Shown here: in pieces, positions 1-7,892 of the stretch
How the letters are laid out: the number at the start of each line of letters is the position of its first letter
Position numbering within the stretch: the stretch's first letter is position 1
Assembly (NCBI GenBank): GCA_028875185.1
Contig: JAPPFH010000102.1
Span: 1-64,000 of the forward strand
Reading direction: 5' to 3'
DNA from: Chloroflexota bacterium
Lineage (GTDB): Bacteria > Chloroflexota > Anaerolineae > Aggregatilineales > Phototrophicaceae
DNA length: 64,000 nucleotides
Made by a program: the position numbers and the translations under genes
Notes under the pieces: model-generated
Seen by the model: only the letters and a program-made list of their open reading frames with translations
The model's database searches: none
What the model was told of the DNA's origin: nothing

Positions 1-52
1 ACCCGGACATATTCCACCGAGACCCTCACCACTTCACTCTGATACTAAACAC

Positions 53-439
53 CTATGATTGCAGCAGCGCCACCGCCTCGACCTCAATCAGCGCGCCAAT
101 CGGCAAGCCGCCCGCCTGCACCGTCGTGCGCGCCGGCGGATCCTTCGGGAAGAACTCGGCGTAAACAGCATTAAATGCGGCGAAATCGTTGATATCGGCG
201 AGGAAGACGGTGGTCTTGACAACGCTTTCAAGGCTGCTGCCAGCGCCTTCCAGCAGGCCCTTGATATTGTTCATGACTTGGCGCGTCTGCGCTTCGATGC
301 CGCCCGCGCGCAGATCGCTGGTTCCTGGCATCAGCGGAATCTGCCCGGCGGTGAAGACGAAGCCGTTTGCGATGATGCCCTGCGAATAAGCGCCGACGGC
401 GGCCGGCGCCTTGTCGGTGGAGATGACTTGCTTTGGCAT
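53..439 (-). CDS. ridA: RidA/YjgF family reactive-intermediate deaminase
   Basis: 128 residues, the usual length for RidA. The family hydrolyses reactive enamine/imine intermediates released by PLP enzymes and works as a cytosolic trimer. Family landmarks are visible: 'AVGAYSQG' (14-21), 'FTAGQIPL' (29-36), the substrate-binding Arg in 'ARTTV' (R104) and the Glu in 'IEVEAVA' (E119). The ATG is preceded by a strong AGGAGG-like ribosome site (plus-strand 'cctcct' just right of the start). A divergent promoter region separates it from a rightward TTG-started gene. Uniquely, its 5' third plus this promoter region reappears in altered form near 2.45, 3.25 and 4.2 kb, while this is the only complete copy. 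I infer it is the functional housekeeping gene from which the fragments derive. Confidence 0.93.
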   Translation of the reverse strand: MPKQVISTDKAPAAVGAYSQGIIANGFVFTAGQIPLMPGTSDLRAGGIEAQTRQVMNNIKGLLEGAGSSLESVVKTTVFLADINDFAAFNAVYAEFFPKDPPARTTVQAGGLPIGALIEVEAVALLQS

Positions 440-535
440 GAGCAGCCTCCTCTAGGCTCTAGAAAAGCGTACCAGGATTGTGGTATCTTTTCTCGGGCTG
501 TCAAGGGAAAGGACCTGTCGTTGACTCCGAATGAC
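325..535. repeat. Parental copy (R-A) of the ridA-head/promoter repeat
   Basis: This segment covers codons 1-38 of ridA, the divergent promoter and the first five or so codons of the rightward gene. It aligns with 2450-2690 (R-B) and 3260-3490 (R-C). The homology continues past the start of the rightward gene: the predicted N-termini are 'LTPNDRKAAD' here, 'MQPKNRKSAA' in R-B and 'MGPIERKKAAEL' in R-C. The duplication therefore carries a ribosome site and start region for rightward genes. In R-B and R-C the homology to ridA stops near codon 38, where the sequence switches to the tail of the maturase gene found complete at 5146. Confidence 0.8.
476..504 (-). promoter_or_regulatory. ridA promoter
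   Basis: On the minus strand a TTGACA -35 box (plus 499-504) is followed after 17 bp by ACAATC (plus 476-481). The same boxes with the same 17-bp spacing are kept in the repeat copy at 3429-3457; the copy at 2631-2659 has ATGACA as its -35. The block 'CCAGGATTGTGGTATC' is identical or nearly so in all three copies, so the promoter core is the best-conserved part of the repeat. Confidence 0.6.
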
Positions 536-2449
536 CGCAAAGCGGCGGATTTCGCGTCATCCGCCAAGAGAAATTGGCTGCGCTGGTTTTACCGCACAAT
601 GCCCCCTCCCCCGAGCGCTCTGGCGATGCTGTCGCTAATGGGCGGCGTTTTTCTCATGCTGTCGGTTTCGCTCGTCTCTACGCGCAGCGAAGCGCAGACT
701 GTGCCCGATTGTCCTTGGCCCGTAGGCGATACGAGGATTACCGCTTCCGTGACATATACCCTGACCGAGGACTGCAAAGTCACGGACAGGATGCGGATCT
801 TTGGAAGCGGCACGGTGGTCACGATCAATGGCGGCGGCTACTCGGTGGACGCCAGCGCTTTAAGAGCAAGCAAATCCATCATTGCATCTTGGCCGAATAC
901 CAACTTAATTGTAGACAACATTACTTTCATCGGCGGTGGACGAAACCACGCGGCAGCGCTGCACTTGGGGGACGGCGCGACCATTAGCAATACGACCTTT
1001 CGCAATGTCTACAGAAGCGCAATTGCTGCCAGCGTGGGCGTCGGTGGCACTTACACCCTGACAAATATCTTGGTAGAGGATGTCCAGGGCCGTTTTTTTA
1101 ACTATGCCGACGCGGCTATGGCGGTTTCCGCAAACAACAACGCAGTTTTCACCATCAACAACATGGTGGTTCGCAACGCGTTGCAAGGCAATGCCGCAAT
1201 TGGAATCATTCGCAACGGCGGAGCGACCGTCACCATGACCGGCTGTTTCACCGCCGATGGCGTCTGGCCTCAAGTTTTTTTGGCGGCGTCGATACTTCTG
1301 GAATCACGGGAGAATGCAGCGGCAGCATCGGCAACGGCGGGACAGCCGAGCGCCAATATCCGCCAGCCCCAGCCTCAGCCTGCGGAATGCCCTTGAGCGG
1401 GTTTGTTGAATCGGACGTCAGCTATACGCTCAGCGCCGACTGTGAGATGAGCGGCACGCTTTTTTTGGTGAATGGAGCGACTGTCACAATCGATGGCAAT
1501 GGGCATGCCATCTCCCGCGACAGCGGCACAATGTTGGCCACAGCCGCAGATCTGACCATTCGCAATATGGTGTTGAGCAATGTTGGCGGCCGACCTATTT
1601 TTGGTCTGCATCGCAATCAACTGCGGGCAGAGCGCGTCACATTCCGCGAAAACGGATCGCCCATTGTCCTAGCGGACCAAAGCGCCACACTTGAAAATGC
1701 GCGGTTTGAAAGCAACGTTTATGCAGGCGCCGCGACAGCAAGCCGGGCTTCCGTCCTGCGCATCCTTCATGGCAGCGCGGTGACAATCCGCAACGCGGTT
1801 GTTAGTGACAACAGCGGCGGCCAGAGCGCCATCTATGTCGGCGTCGCCAATGCTTTCGGAGACTCGCCCAGCCTCAACCTCGAAGGCTGCCTGACGCTGG
1901 AGAACAACAGCCCCGCCGATATCATCGACGGCGGCAGCTACCTGACCGATAAAAGCACAGGTCCATGTGAAAATCCGGATCAAATCGGATCTCCCGACCC
2001 CGCTAGTTCCGCCCCGTCCGCGCCCAGAATCGCGGACAAGTCAAAGCGCGTCCGCCGCCCCGAATACACGCAAAAGAAAGTGCGCACCTGCCCCGAGCTG
2101 GCGCCGGAGATCCTCGTCACCGATATGACTGGAAGCACCCAGTGCCAGCGGATCGGCGCTAGAGGGGTCGGCATAACCCATGTGCTGGAGGCCGGCTTGA
2201 TCGATGCAGTCGATGTCTGGAGCTGGGTAGCGCAGGACACATCGGTATGCTTCCAAGCCAGCGGCGCCGCATTGGTCTTCCTGGATGCGGCTTATGCGCC
2301 GCGCAGAGTCAGCGTACTGCCGGTTCAGCGATTCAACGGCTTGACTTGCACGACGATTCACGGCGAAGGTTCGGTGGTTCTGCTCCACTCGCTGCCAGCG
2401 GGGCTGGGTCAGCGCCGATTATGTCGATGAAGAGGGCAAATGCGCTTAA
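521..2449 (+). pseudogene. Secreted beta-helix / SH3-like protein, split by two frameshifts
   Basis: Reading starts at TTG 521, preceded by GGAAAGGA. A signal-anchor-like stretch (about residues 25-45 of the first frame) is followed by beta-helix style repeats such as 'TVVTINGGGYSVDAS' and 'DNITFIGGGRN'. The frame ends at 1396 just after 'PAECP', and a second frame starting inside it (ATG 1387) continues with a homologous module: 'VTYTLTEDCK' in the first matches 'VSYTLSADCE' in the second. One base appears to be missing from the C run near 1391. A second shift near 2370-2395 moves the C-terminus into another frame that reads 'CQRGWVSADYVDEEGKCA', a typical SH3b ending, with TAA at 2447. I infer one ancestral secreted protein of two beta-helix modules plus an SH3b domain. 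The alternative is two coupled genes with a programmed shift at 'ATGCCCTTGA'. The N-terminal start region is shared with the nearby antitoxins. Confidence 0.65.
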
Positions 2450-2675
2450 TTCATCCCCCGCCGGGCCATGGCAGCGCCGCAGGGATGAGCGGGATATACT
2501 CGGCGGTGAAGACGAAGCCGCCAGCAATGACGCCTTGCGAATAGGCGCCGACGGCGGCCGGCGCGTCGCTGGTGGAGATGACTTGCTTTGGCGTGAGTTG
2601 ATTCCTCCGGGCTGTTGGAACGCCTACCAGGATTGTGGTATCGTTAGAGTGGCTGTCATGGGAGAGGACCAGTCG
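2450..2675. repeat. Chimeric repeat R-B: maturase tail + ridA head + promoter
   Basis: Read on the minus strand this holds a ridA head whose ATG has become ACG (plus 2592-2594), codons similar to ridA 2-38, then a short degraded version of the last bases of the maturase gene ('GCGCTGCCATGG'). It begins directly after the stop of the broken beta-helix gene and ends at the start codon of a toxin-antitoxin pair. The ridA start is lost, so the fragment is not expected to be translated from its original site. Confidence 0.75.
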
Positions 2676-2888
2676 ATGCAACCGAAGAATCGCAAGTCAG
2701 CAGCCGGGCAATCGGAAGAAAAGCTGTTAGCTGACGCGCCGCCTGACGATGACGAGCCGACGACGGACGAGCTTGTGGAAATGCTGCGGCAAGCGCTCCG
2801 CGAAGCCGATACGGGACAAACGGCTCCCGCGCGGGCTGTTATGCGCGAGCTTCGCCATATAATGGCTGCTGATGACGACTCAGGTTGA
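2676..2888 (+). CDS. Antitoxin-like small acidic protein (first TA pair)
   Basis: 70 residues from ATG 2676, preceded by GGAGAGGA. An in-frame ATG at 2658 would add six residues. The protein is acidic with a helical C-terminal half ('DELVEMLRQALREA' then 'RELRHIMAAD'). It is paralogous to the product at 3473: both have '(E/D)DDEPT(T/E)(D/E)EL' followed by an R/Q/A-rich helix and an alternating 'REL' element. It overlaps the following toxin gene by 17 bases, the usual antitoxin-first layout of type II modules. No classical DNA-binding fold is obvious. The antitoxin role is inferred from position, size and the toxin next door. The module may be decaying because the toxin frame is interrupted. 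Confidence 0.6.
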   Translation: MQPKNRKSAAGQSEEKLLADAPPDDDEPTTDELVEMLRQALREADTGQTAPARAVMRELRHIMAADDDSG

Positions 2889-3207
2889 CTTAGCGAACAT
2901 ATTCAAACGACAACTACGGCGCCTCTCACGCAAATATCCTTCCGTGGCTGACGAGGTTGATAACATAATTGAGTCGCTAGAATAAGGCGGTAGGCCTGGC
3001 GCAAAATTGGCAAGGTTGGACAGGACTGTTTATAAGGTTCGTCTGCCAAATCGTTCCGCCGGGCGAGGAAAGAGCGGCGGATTCCGCGTCATCTACCAAG
3101 ACCGCGATGGCGAACTGGTGCTATTGTTGCTGATCTATTCCAAGACTGAGCGCGCAGACATGCCCGACGCGCTAATTCAACGCGTCATTGCAGATTATGA
3201 TGGCTGA
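2872..3207 (+). pseudogene. RelE/ParE-superfamily toxin with in-frame stop
   Basis: From ATG 2872 the frame gives 37 residues ('MTTQVDLANIFKRQLRRLSR...'), hits TAA at 2983-2985, and then continues in the same frame to 3207 with clear toxin sequence: 'VYKVRLPNRSAGRGKSGGFR' and 'LIYSKTERAD'. The intact paralogue at 3669 shows the same core with no stop. RelE/ParE-fold toxins cleave ribosome-bound mRNA or block gyrase; the basic 'GKSGGFR' strand is typical of this RelE-like group. A single nonsense change is the simplest explanation, leaving a dead toxin, although re-initiation at TTG 3007 could still give the C-terminal part. A sequencing error is possible. Confidence 0.75.
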
Positions 3208-3249
3208 AATCTGAAACCGCGTCTTCCCTGCCCAGCACAAATAAACTCT

Positions 3250-3472
3250 AGCCCTCCCGCCGCCCATGACAGCGCCGCAGGGATGAGCGGGATATACTCG
3301 GCGGTGAAGACGAAGCCGCCAGCAATGACGCCTTGCGAATAGGCGCCGACGGCGGCCGGCGCGTTGCTGGTGGATGTGACTTGTTTTGGCATGAGTTGAT
3401 TCCTCTAGGCTGTAGGAATGCCTGCCAGGATTGTGGTATCTTTAGTGTGGCTGTCAAGTGAGAGGAACTCCG
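3250..3472. repeat. Chimeric repeat R-C: maturase tail + ridA head + promoter
   Basis: On the minus strand the ATG at 3392 opens a 65-codon frame. Its first 38 or so codons are ridA-like ('APAAVGAYSQG', 'GGFVFTA', 'IPLIP'), after which it runs into the maturase tail read in another frame ('ALSWAAGG') and stops at 3195. The junction bases 'GCGCTGTCATGGGCGGC' equal the end of the maturase gene near 5155-5170. A complete TTGACA-17-ACAATC promoter remains upstream (3429-3457), so a truncated RidA-head peptide could still be made. To the right lies the second TA pair. Confidence 0.78.
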
Positions 3473-3694
3473 ATGGGTCCCATTGAACGCAAAAAAGCGG
3501 CGGAGTTGATTGATGAGGATAGCGTGTTCACCTCGGCGATAGACGATGACGAGCCGACGGAAGAAGAACTCCGGGCAAGCGTACGGCGCAGCATGCAACA
3601 GGCGCTAGCTGGTGAAACGCGTTCAGCAGACGACGCGTTGGAAGAGATTCGGCGAGAGCTAGCGAGTTATGCCGACGCGCGTCAGGACCACTGA
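3473..3694 (+). CDS. Antitoxin-like small acidic protein (second TA pair)
   Basis: 73 residues from ATG 3473, with GAGAGGAAC upstream; an in-frame GTG at 3458 would add five residues. It is acidic at the N-terminal half ('DDDEPTEEELR') and helical after that ('SVRRSMQQALAGE', 'DDALEEIRRELASY'). It is paralogous to the product at 2676 but clearly diverged. It overlaps the toxin gene by 26 bases, which implies translational coupling. It is driven from the divergent promoter region in repeat R-C, so its control region is shared in origin with ridA. Antitoxin function is inferred from gene order and size; no family-specific motif was recognised. Confidence 0.65.
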   Translation: MGPIERKKAAELIDEDSVFTSAIDDDEPTEEELRASVRRSMQQALAGETRSADDALEEIRRELASYADARQDH

Positions 3695-4010
3695 AGACTT
3701 TGATAAACAACTCGCAAGAATCGCTCGCAGATTTCCATCAGCGCTTGACGAAGTTGGCGAATTCATTTCACGACTGAAAAGCGATGAGCTTTCACAGCTT
3801 CCTGGTCGCAGACTTCGCCGCGTTGGCTATTCCGTGTATAAAGAAAGACTGCCGAATCGATCGGCGCGTCGGGGGAAAAGCGGCGGGTTCCGCATCTATT
3901 ATTGGGTACGCGGGCAAGATTGCCTGATTCTAGTTGCCATCTGTTCCAAGACGGAGCAAGAAGGCATCGTCGAATCTGAATTGCGCCGAATGATCGCGGA
4001 CATCTACTAG
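3669..4010 (+). CDS. RelE/ParE-superfamily toxin
   Basis: 113 residues, intact. An N-terminal helical hairpin ('DFDKQLARIARRFPSALDEV') is followed by the beta-sheet core 'VYKERLPNRSARRGKSGGFR' (near residues 57-76), then 'IYYWV', 'LILVAICSKTEQ' and a C-terminal helix. This is the layout of RelE-like ribosome-dependent mRNA interferases, with basic residues on the central strands. It overlaps the antitoxin by 26 bases. It differs from the interrupted copy at 2872 over most of its length, so the two pairs are not a recent tandem duplication although the boundaries that flank them are much more alike. The exact subfamily (RelE, HigB or ParE) cannot be settled by eye. Confidence 0.82.
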   Translation: MPTRVRTTEDFDKQLARIARRFPSALDEVGEFISRLKSDELSQLPGRRLRRVGYSVYKERLPNRSARRGKSGGFRIYYWVRGQDCLILVAICSKTEQEGIVESELRRMIADIY

Positions 4011-4033
4011 CTATAGGCCGCGCCATCCGCTAG

Positions 4034-4210
4034 CCCCCCCCCCGCCGCCCATGACAGCGCTTGAACTTCAGTCCGCTGCCGCAGGGGCAGGGATCGTTGC
4101 GCCCGGCCGCCGCGAAAGCCCTTTCCAACTCGGCATCGTAGCGCGCCAACTCCAGGATCACATTCGCCGGCGGTCGCCGCGCCGCTGGTGGAGATGACTT
4201 GCTTTGGCAT
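4034..4210. repeat. Chimeric repeat R-D: C10 tract, long maturase tail, 10 codons of ridA
   Basis: It starts with ten consecutive C residues (4034-4043), then carries about 145 bp nearly identical to the 3' end of the maturase gene (5146-5290), including the SEC-C coding segment. The ridA head follows: the minus-strand ATG at 4210 reads '[11 protein letters not shown]' and then enters the maturase tail in the wrong frame. The join lies in a GC-rich stretch, 'GGCGCGGCGACCGCC', that resembles both parents, so microhomology-mediated joining is likely. Unlike R-A to R-C, the ridA promoter is absent; the sequence right of the ATG is unrelated. Confidence 0.78.
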
Positions 4211-4257
4211 ATCGTATCCTTTATAGCTTGTTGCTGGCGGTGGCTAAGCCTGCATTT

Positions 4258-4677
4258 TTAGTCTGAAGGCGGATGCAATCCCGCGTCAACCCAACGCTGT
4301 CTCGCGCGGACTGCCCCGCGGCGGTTGATCCGCAAGCGCAACACGGTTGCTCTGCCGACCGCAGTCAGCCCTACCAGTCGTGTCCTCGCCTCGTCCCAGC
4401 GAAAATGCTCAATCCAGTTTTGGATTCTAGGATTAAACAGGCCAGTTTCGACGCCGGTTTCAGGATCAATGGCAGACACAAAATCTCGCTTGAACATATT
4501 GCAACCCACGCAGGAAAAGCTCAAATTGCTAAGCGTAGTCTCGCCCTTACGTATCAATGGGATAATATGGTCGATTTCCATCACTATTACGATAGATTCT
4601 TGAGTCTGGCAATACTCGCATTGTCCTCGCGCCCGTTCATTTACCTGTTGCCGCAGTCTTTCAGGGATCCATACCAC
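4258..4677 (-). CDS. HNH endonuclease
   Basis: 139 residues from GTG 4677, three bases after the stop of the upstream small gene, so the two are co-transcribed and probably coupled. The HNH signature is complete: CEYC zinc knuckle (C20, C23), 'EIDHIIP' (D36, H37), 'LSNL' (N51) and CxxCN (C56, C59, N60) with K63. Downstream lies a conserved stretch 'LFNPRIQNWIEHFRWD' that also occurs, changed, in the second HNH gene at 9939 ('LYHPRLDSWDEHFRV'). Such small stand-alone HNH proteins occur in defence and mobile elements; the target cannot be read from sequence. This pair and the one at 10 kb share gene order. Confidence 0.88.
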   Translation of the reverse strand: MVWIPERLRQQVNERARGQCEYCQTQESIVIVMEIDHIIPLIRKGETTLSNLSFSCVGCNMFKRDFVSAIDPETGVETGLFNPRIQNWIEHFRWDEARTRLVGLTAVGRATVLRLRINRRGAVRARQRWVDAGLHPPSD

Positions 4678-4680
4678 GCG

Positions 4681-5085
4681 TTATGCCCCAAGTTTGAGCA
4701 GTTTGTCGATATCGTGACCACGCCTTTTCAGTAGCAGTAAGGCCTCTGAGCGCAGCAGAACCTGATGATCATACTTTGCGACCAAGTCTTCCATTTCGAC
4801 GATCTCTTCCTCAGTGACCTCCCCAAATTGACCGAGCTGCATTAGTTCCCGTAGGCGCGTATCGAGCGGCGAAGCCAAGCGCTGATGCACGACAGCTACC
4901 AGTTTCTCGTCCGTAAAATCTTTCAGCTCCTCTGGCTCTAGCTCCTTTTCAGTCAACTCTCCAAACAGCAGGGAAAGTCCATCCAAGATTACCGACTCTG
5001 CCGATCGACCGCTTTCACCAGCGATAGCTTCAGCGCGCTCATAAATTGCGGCAGGCACCTTCAGTTCCTTTGTTGGCTCTTCCAT
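4681..5085 (-). CDS. Small acidic partner of the HNH nuclease, antitoxin-like
   Basis: 134 residues from ATG 5085. The N-terminus ('LKVPAAIYERAEAIAGESGR', about 8-27) resembles a ribbon-helix-helix DNA-binding segment; the rest is acidic and helical. Its C-terminal part ('EEIVEMEDLVAKYDHQVLLR' then 'EALLLLKRRGHD') matches the product at 10354 in pattern ('EERELEDFIRANRMLALLKV' then 'KTRLRLKG'). Both genes sit immediately upstream of an HNH gene on the same strand. I did not recognise a named family. An antitoxin, immunity or specificity factor for the HNH protein is an inference from the repeated pairing. Confidence 0.65.
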   Translation of the reverse strand: MEEPTKELKVPAAIYERAEAIAGESGRSAESVILDGLSLLFGELTEKELEPEELKDFTDEKLVAVVHQRLASPLDTRLRELMQLGQFGEVTEEEIVEMEDLVAKYDHQVLLRSEALLLLKRRGHDIDKLLKLGA

Positions 5086-5145
5086 GCGTATTCCACCTTC
5101 ACGTCGCCTAGCTCCATGGTAACCGACTGCTTCCGTGGCCGACCG

Positions 5146-6444
5146 CTACCGCCCCAGCCGCCCATGACAGCGCTTGAACTTCTTCCCGCTGCCGCAGGGG
5201 CAGGGATCGTTGCGCCCGGCCGCCGCGAAAGCCCGCTCCAACTCGGCATCGTAGCGCGCCAACTCCAGGATCACATTCGCCGGCGGTCGCCGCGCCGCCA
5301 ATTCGCGCGCCATGAAATTCATCGTCGGCCGCACATGATTGAAAAAGGCGCGATAACCGGCGCAGAGGTAATTCAAGCCGGGCTCGCCAGCGGGGGTCGA
5401 TATGAAGCGATTCTTGGGGCAGCCGCCATTGCAGACGAACTTCACTTCGCAATCCAGGCAATACTGCGGCAGCGTATCGCGCTTGTCTTGGCCGAACTTG
5501 ATCTGCTCGTCCATCACCACGATCTCGCTCAGCGGCACATCCATGATATTGCCCAGCTTGTAATCGGGCTCGACATAATGATCGCAGGAGAAGACATCGC
5601 CATTGTGCTCCATCGCCAGCGCCAAGCCGCAGGTCTCGTCAAAGATGCATAGCCCGGGCGGCGCGCCCGTCCAGGCGGCCAGCGCGATATCGAAGATCTG
5701 TACAAAGACTTGCCCGACATCGCGCCGCACCCATTGCTCGTACATGTCGATGAGGAACTGCCCGTAGCCAGCAGCCGTGATCGAGCGCTCGGTAACCTGA
5801 TCGCCCTCTTGATAACCGGTGTCGTTGTCGCGCTCGACGATGGGGATAAACTGCATGAACTTGGCGCCCACCTCATCGCGCAAGAACTCATAAACGCGCG
5901 CGCCCTGCCCCTCGTTGGCGGCGTGCACGGTGGTCAAGATGTTATATTCTGCGCCGTGCTTCTGCAGCAGCCGAATCCCCGCCATTACCTTGTCGAAGGT
6001 AGGATTGCCGCCCTTGTCCACGCGGTAGCAGTCGTGCATATCCCTCGGACCATCGAGGCTGACGCCCAGCAGAAAGCCGTTGTTCGCGAAGAAATCGCAC
6101 CATTCGTCATCCAGCGTGACCGCATTGGTCTGCAGCGCATTCGTGATGCGCATATGCGGGCGCTTGTGTTTCTGCTGATAACGGACCGCCTGCTTGAAGA
6201 AGCCCAGGCCCATCAGCGTGGGCTCGCCGCCTTGCCAAGCGAAGTTGATGTCGTTGACCTGCTGCGCTTCGATGTATTGGCGGATGTATTCTTCGAGCAG
6301 GTTGTCCGACATACGGAATTTGCTGCCCGGGTAGAGCGCTTCTTTGGAGAGGAAATAGCAGTACTTGCAGTCGAGGTTGCAGATCGCGCCCCGCGGCTTG
6401 GTCATCAGGTGGAATGCGGTGGGTTGCTGCGTGGTGGTTTGCAT
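5146..6444 (-). CDS. Anaerobic sulfatase-maturating enzyme (radical SAM/SPASM) with C-terminal SEC-C motif
   Basis: 432 residues. The radical-SAM cluster motif CNLDCKYC (C22, C26, C29) near the N-terminus and 'AWQGGEPTLMG' fit the anSME family, which oxidises a Cys or Ser of sulfatases to formylglycine. C-terminal cysteine clusters ('CLDCEVKFVCNGGCPKNR') are the SPASM auxiliary Fe-S ligands. The last 22 residues carry a SEC-C zinc motif ('[16 protein letters not shown]'), an uncommon extra. A Cys-type sulfatase that could be its substrate lies at 18921. A TATACT -10-like box sits just upstream of the ATG. The 3' end of this gene is copied at 4.05 kb and, in short form, at 2.46 and 3.26 kb. 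Confidence 0.92.
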   Translation of the reverse strand: MQTTTQQPTAFHLMTKPRGAICNLDCKYCYFLSKEALYPGSKFRMSDNLLEEYIRQYIEAQQVNDINFAWQGGEPTLMGLGFFKQAVRYQQKHKRPHMRITNALQTNAVTLDDEWCDFFANNGFLLGVSLDGPRDMHDCYRVDKGGNPTFDKVMAGIRLLQKHGAEYNILTTVHAANEGQGARVYEFLRDEVGAKFMQFIPIVERDNDTGYQEGDQVTERSITAAGYGQFLIDMYEQWVRRDVGQVFVQIFDIALAAWTGAPPGLCIFDETCGLALAMEHNGDVFSCDHYVEPDYKLGNIMDVPLSEIVVMDEQIKFGQDKRDTLPQYCLDCEVKFVCNGGCPKNRFISTPAGEPGLNYLCAGYRAFFNHVRPTMNFMARELAARRPPANVILELARYDAELERAFAAAGRNDPCPCGSGKKFKRCHGRLGR

Positions 6445-6558
6445 GGTGGGGAGTATAGCTTAATTTGGCGCGGTGGCACAGAGGGGCGTAGAAATGCGGC
6501 CAAGAGGTGGATGTGGTAAAGTGAAGGATCGGCTAAAAGCAAATCAAGGAATCATAAG

Positions 6559-7644
6559 ATGAGCCTGTTCGATTCATTAAGCGCGATTTCGGAACAGATA
6601 AAGAATCAGCGGCATCTGATAAACAACGAAGCGGCGACAGAAATGGTTTCTGTGAGACCGTTCATTCGCGCGTTAGACTACGATATTTTCAATCTCGCCG
6701 AGGTTGAGCCGCAATATACCGCCGACCCAAATTCGAGTGGGACCGATCGCGTGGATTATGTGATTAAGCGCGAAGGCGATCCTATCATGTTGGTCGAAAT
6801 CAAATCCGCCAATACGACTCTCAACCCAAATCATTGGAAGCAATTGCACAGTTATTTTGTTGCGCTTGATGTGGAATTCGGTGTGCTGACGAATGGCTTG
6901 GAATACCGCTTCTATACCGATACCAAGAAAAGCAATGTAATGGATGAAGCGCCCTTTTTGACTATTAACATGCTTAAGCTGGACGCGGCGCAGGTCAATA
7001 CCCTCGAGGGCTTTAGCAAGTCGCGCTTCGCCCCAGAACAGACTTTGCGCAAGATAAAAATCAGTAGCTTGCTGGATAAGGAGCTCAGCAAACCGTCAAA
7101 CGAATTCGTCAAGCATTTCGCCAGACAAGTTCATTCGGGACCCATTTTCCAAACTGTAATAGAAGAATTCAGGCCGCTGGTTAAGCGCGCCTGGGATGAC
7201 TTGGTTGACCAGGAAATCGCGCGGCGCTTGCGCAGGCCCGCGGACGGGGATGTTGCAAAAGCTGTGGAACACGCTGACCAGGACAGCGAAGACACGACAG
7301 ACGAGACTGAGACTTTGCCCGACGTAACTGCGCTCGTCCCTCTGTTTTTAAGGTATAAGGGCGAAATCCTGTTGGAAGACGCGACGCTCACGCTCACGCC
7401 AGAAGTGGACCTGCGCCGTAAGGAATGCATTCGATTTCAAGGCAAGGACTGGACTATCGGCGGCGGAGCAAGAGCAATAATCTACCCCACAATTGCTCCC
7501 GCGAGGCCCAGCATGAACGGATACGGCTATTGGAGAGTGGTTGATCCGCTTGATGGCAAGGATCATGGAATTTACAAGATCTGGGAAAACCAAGGGTTGG
7601 CGGCAAGACTACTTGAGGCGCACGGCAAAACGCCGCCCTCGTAG
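6559..7644 (+). CDS. PD-(D/E)XK nuclease, HsdR N-terminal-like, first of two tandem paralogues
   Basis: 361 residues. The N-terminal 200 residues match the type I restriction enzyme HsdR N-terminal nuclease fold: 'DRVDYVIK' (D66) and 'PIMLVEIKSAN' (E80, K82) give the D...ExK catalytic set, followed by 'QLHSYF' and 'GVLTNGLEYRFY'. No helicase motor is attached. The C-terminal 95 residues ('VPLFLRYKGEILLEDATLT', 'GYGYWRV') resemble in pattern the RAMA domain, proposed to sense modified DNA, but this is tentative. The gene is lower in G+C than its neighbours, suggesting transfer. Start ATG 6559. A modification-dependent or phage-defence nuclease is the best guess. Confidence 0.8.
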   Translation: MSLFDSLSAISEQIKNQRHLINNEAATEMVSVRPFIRALDYDIFNLAEVEPQYTADPNSSGTDRVDYVIKREGDPIMLVEIKSANTTLNPNHWKQLHSYFVALDVEFGVLTNGLEYRFYTDTKKSNVMDEAPFLTINMLKLDAAQVNTLEGFSKSRFAPEQTLRKIKISSLLDKELSKPSNEFVKHFARQVHSGPIFQTVIEEFRPLVKRAWDDLVDQEIARRLRRPADGDVAKAVEHADQDSEDTTDETETLPDVTALVPLFLRYKGEILLEDATLTLTPEVDLRRKECIRFQGKDWTIGGGARAIIYPTIAPARPSMNGYGYWRVVDPLDGKDHGIYKIWENQGLAARLLEAHGKTPPS

Positions 7645-7710
7645 CTAGCAGTACCGCAAACTAACCCTGCGTGACTATAGTGTCTTAATGTCTTGGTAGT
7701 CCATGCAATT

Positions 7711-7814
7711 CTCCGCGCCCTCTCTGCCACTGTGGCAAATTCAATTCCCTACCGCAACTTCCCCAGCACATCCACCAAGCCCACCGGCAGCTCGCTCACG
7801 AAACGCAGCCGCTC
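7711..7814. repeat. Extra copy of the rluD 3' tail between two nuclease genes
   Basis: 7711-7814 pairs with 9001-9099. The first part is 'CTCCGCGCCCTC' plus 'GCCACTGTGGC'; the second, about 69 bp, codes on the minus strand for the end of RluD ('LRFVSELPVGL-DV-GKLR') and differs at only about 3 positions. Homology stops where the true rluD continues. The two copies flank the second nuclease gene as direct repeats. This is the same kind of boundary as the ridA/maturase repeats, using a different neighbour gene. Confidence 0.85.
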
Positions 7815-7892
7815 TTTGCGCGTGAATCGGCAATATTGGCGTCGCCGTGATATACTTTCGCAAATATAGTTGGATCGTCGACGAAAGGTACA

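Noticed and set aside
59-520. N-terminal 154 codons of the long rightward frame 59-1396
   Set aside because: They run antisense to ridA and carry its reverse-complement composition. The plausible start is TTG 521 with its ribosome site, matching the start sites of the two antitoxins.
1381-1396. Programmed -1 frameshift in the beta-helix gene
   Set aside because: The overlap 'ATGCCCTTGA' has no slippery heptamer or downstream stem, and a second shift near 2380 and local decay make simple mutation more likely.
2450-4210. Integron-like attC sites between the TA cassettes
   Set aside because: The boundaries are gene fragments with a promoter, with no attC-like inverted cores and no integrase gene in the window.
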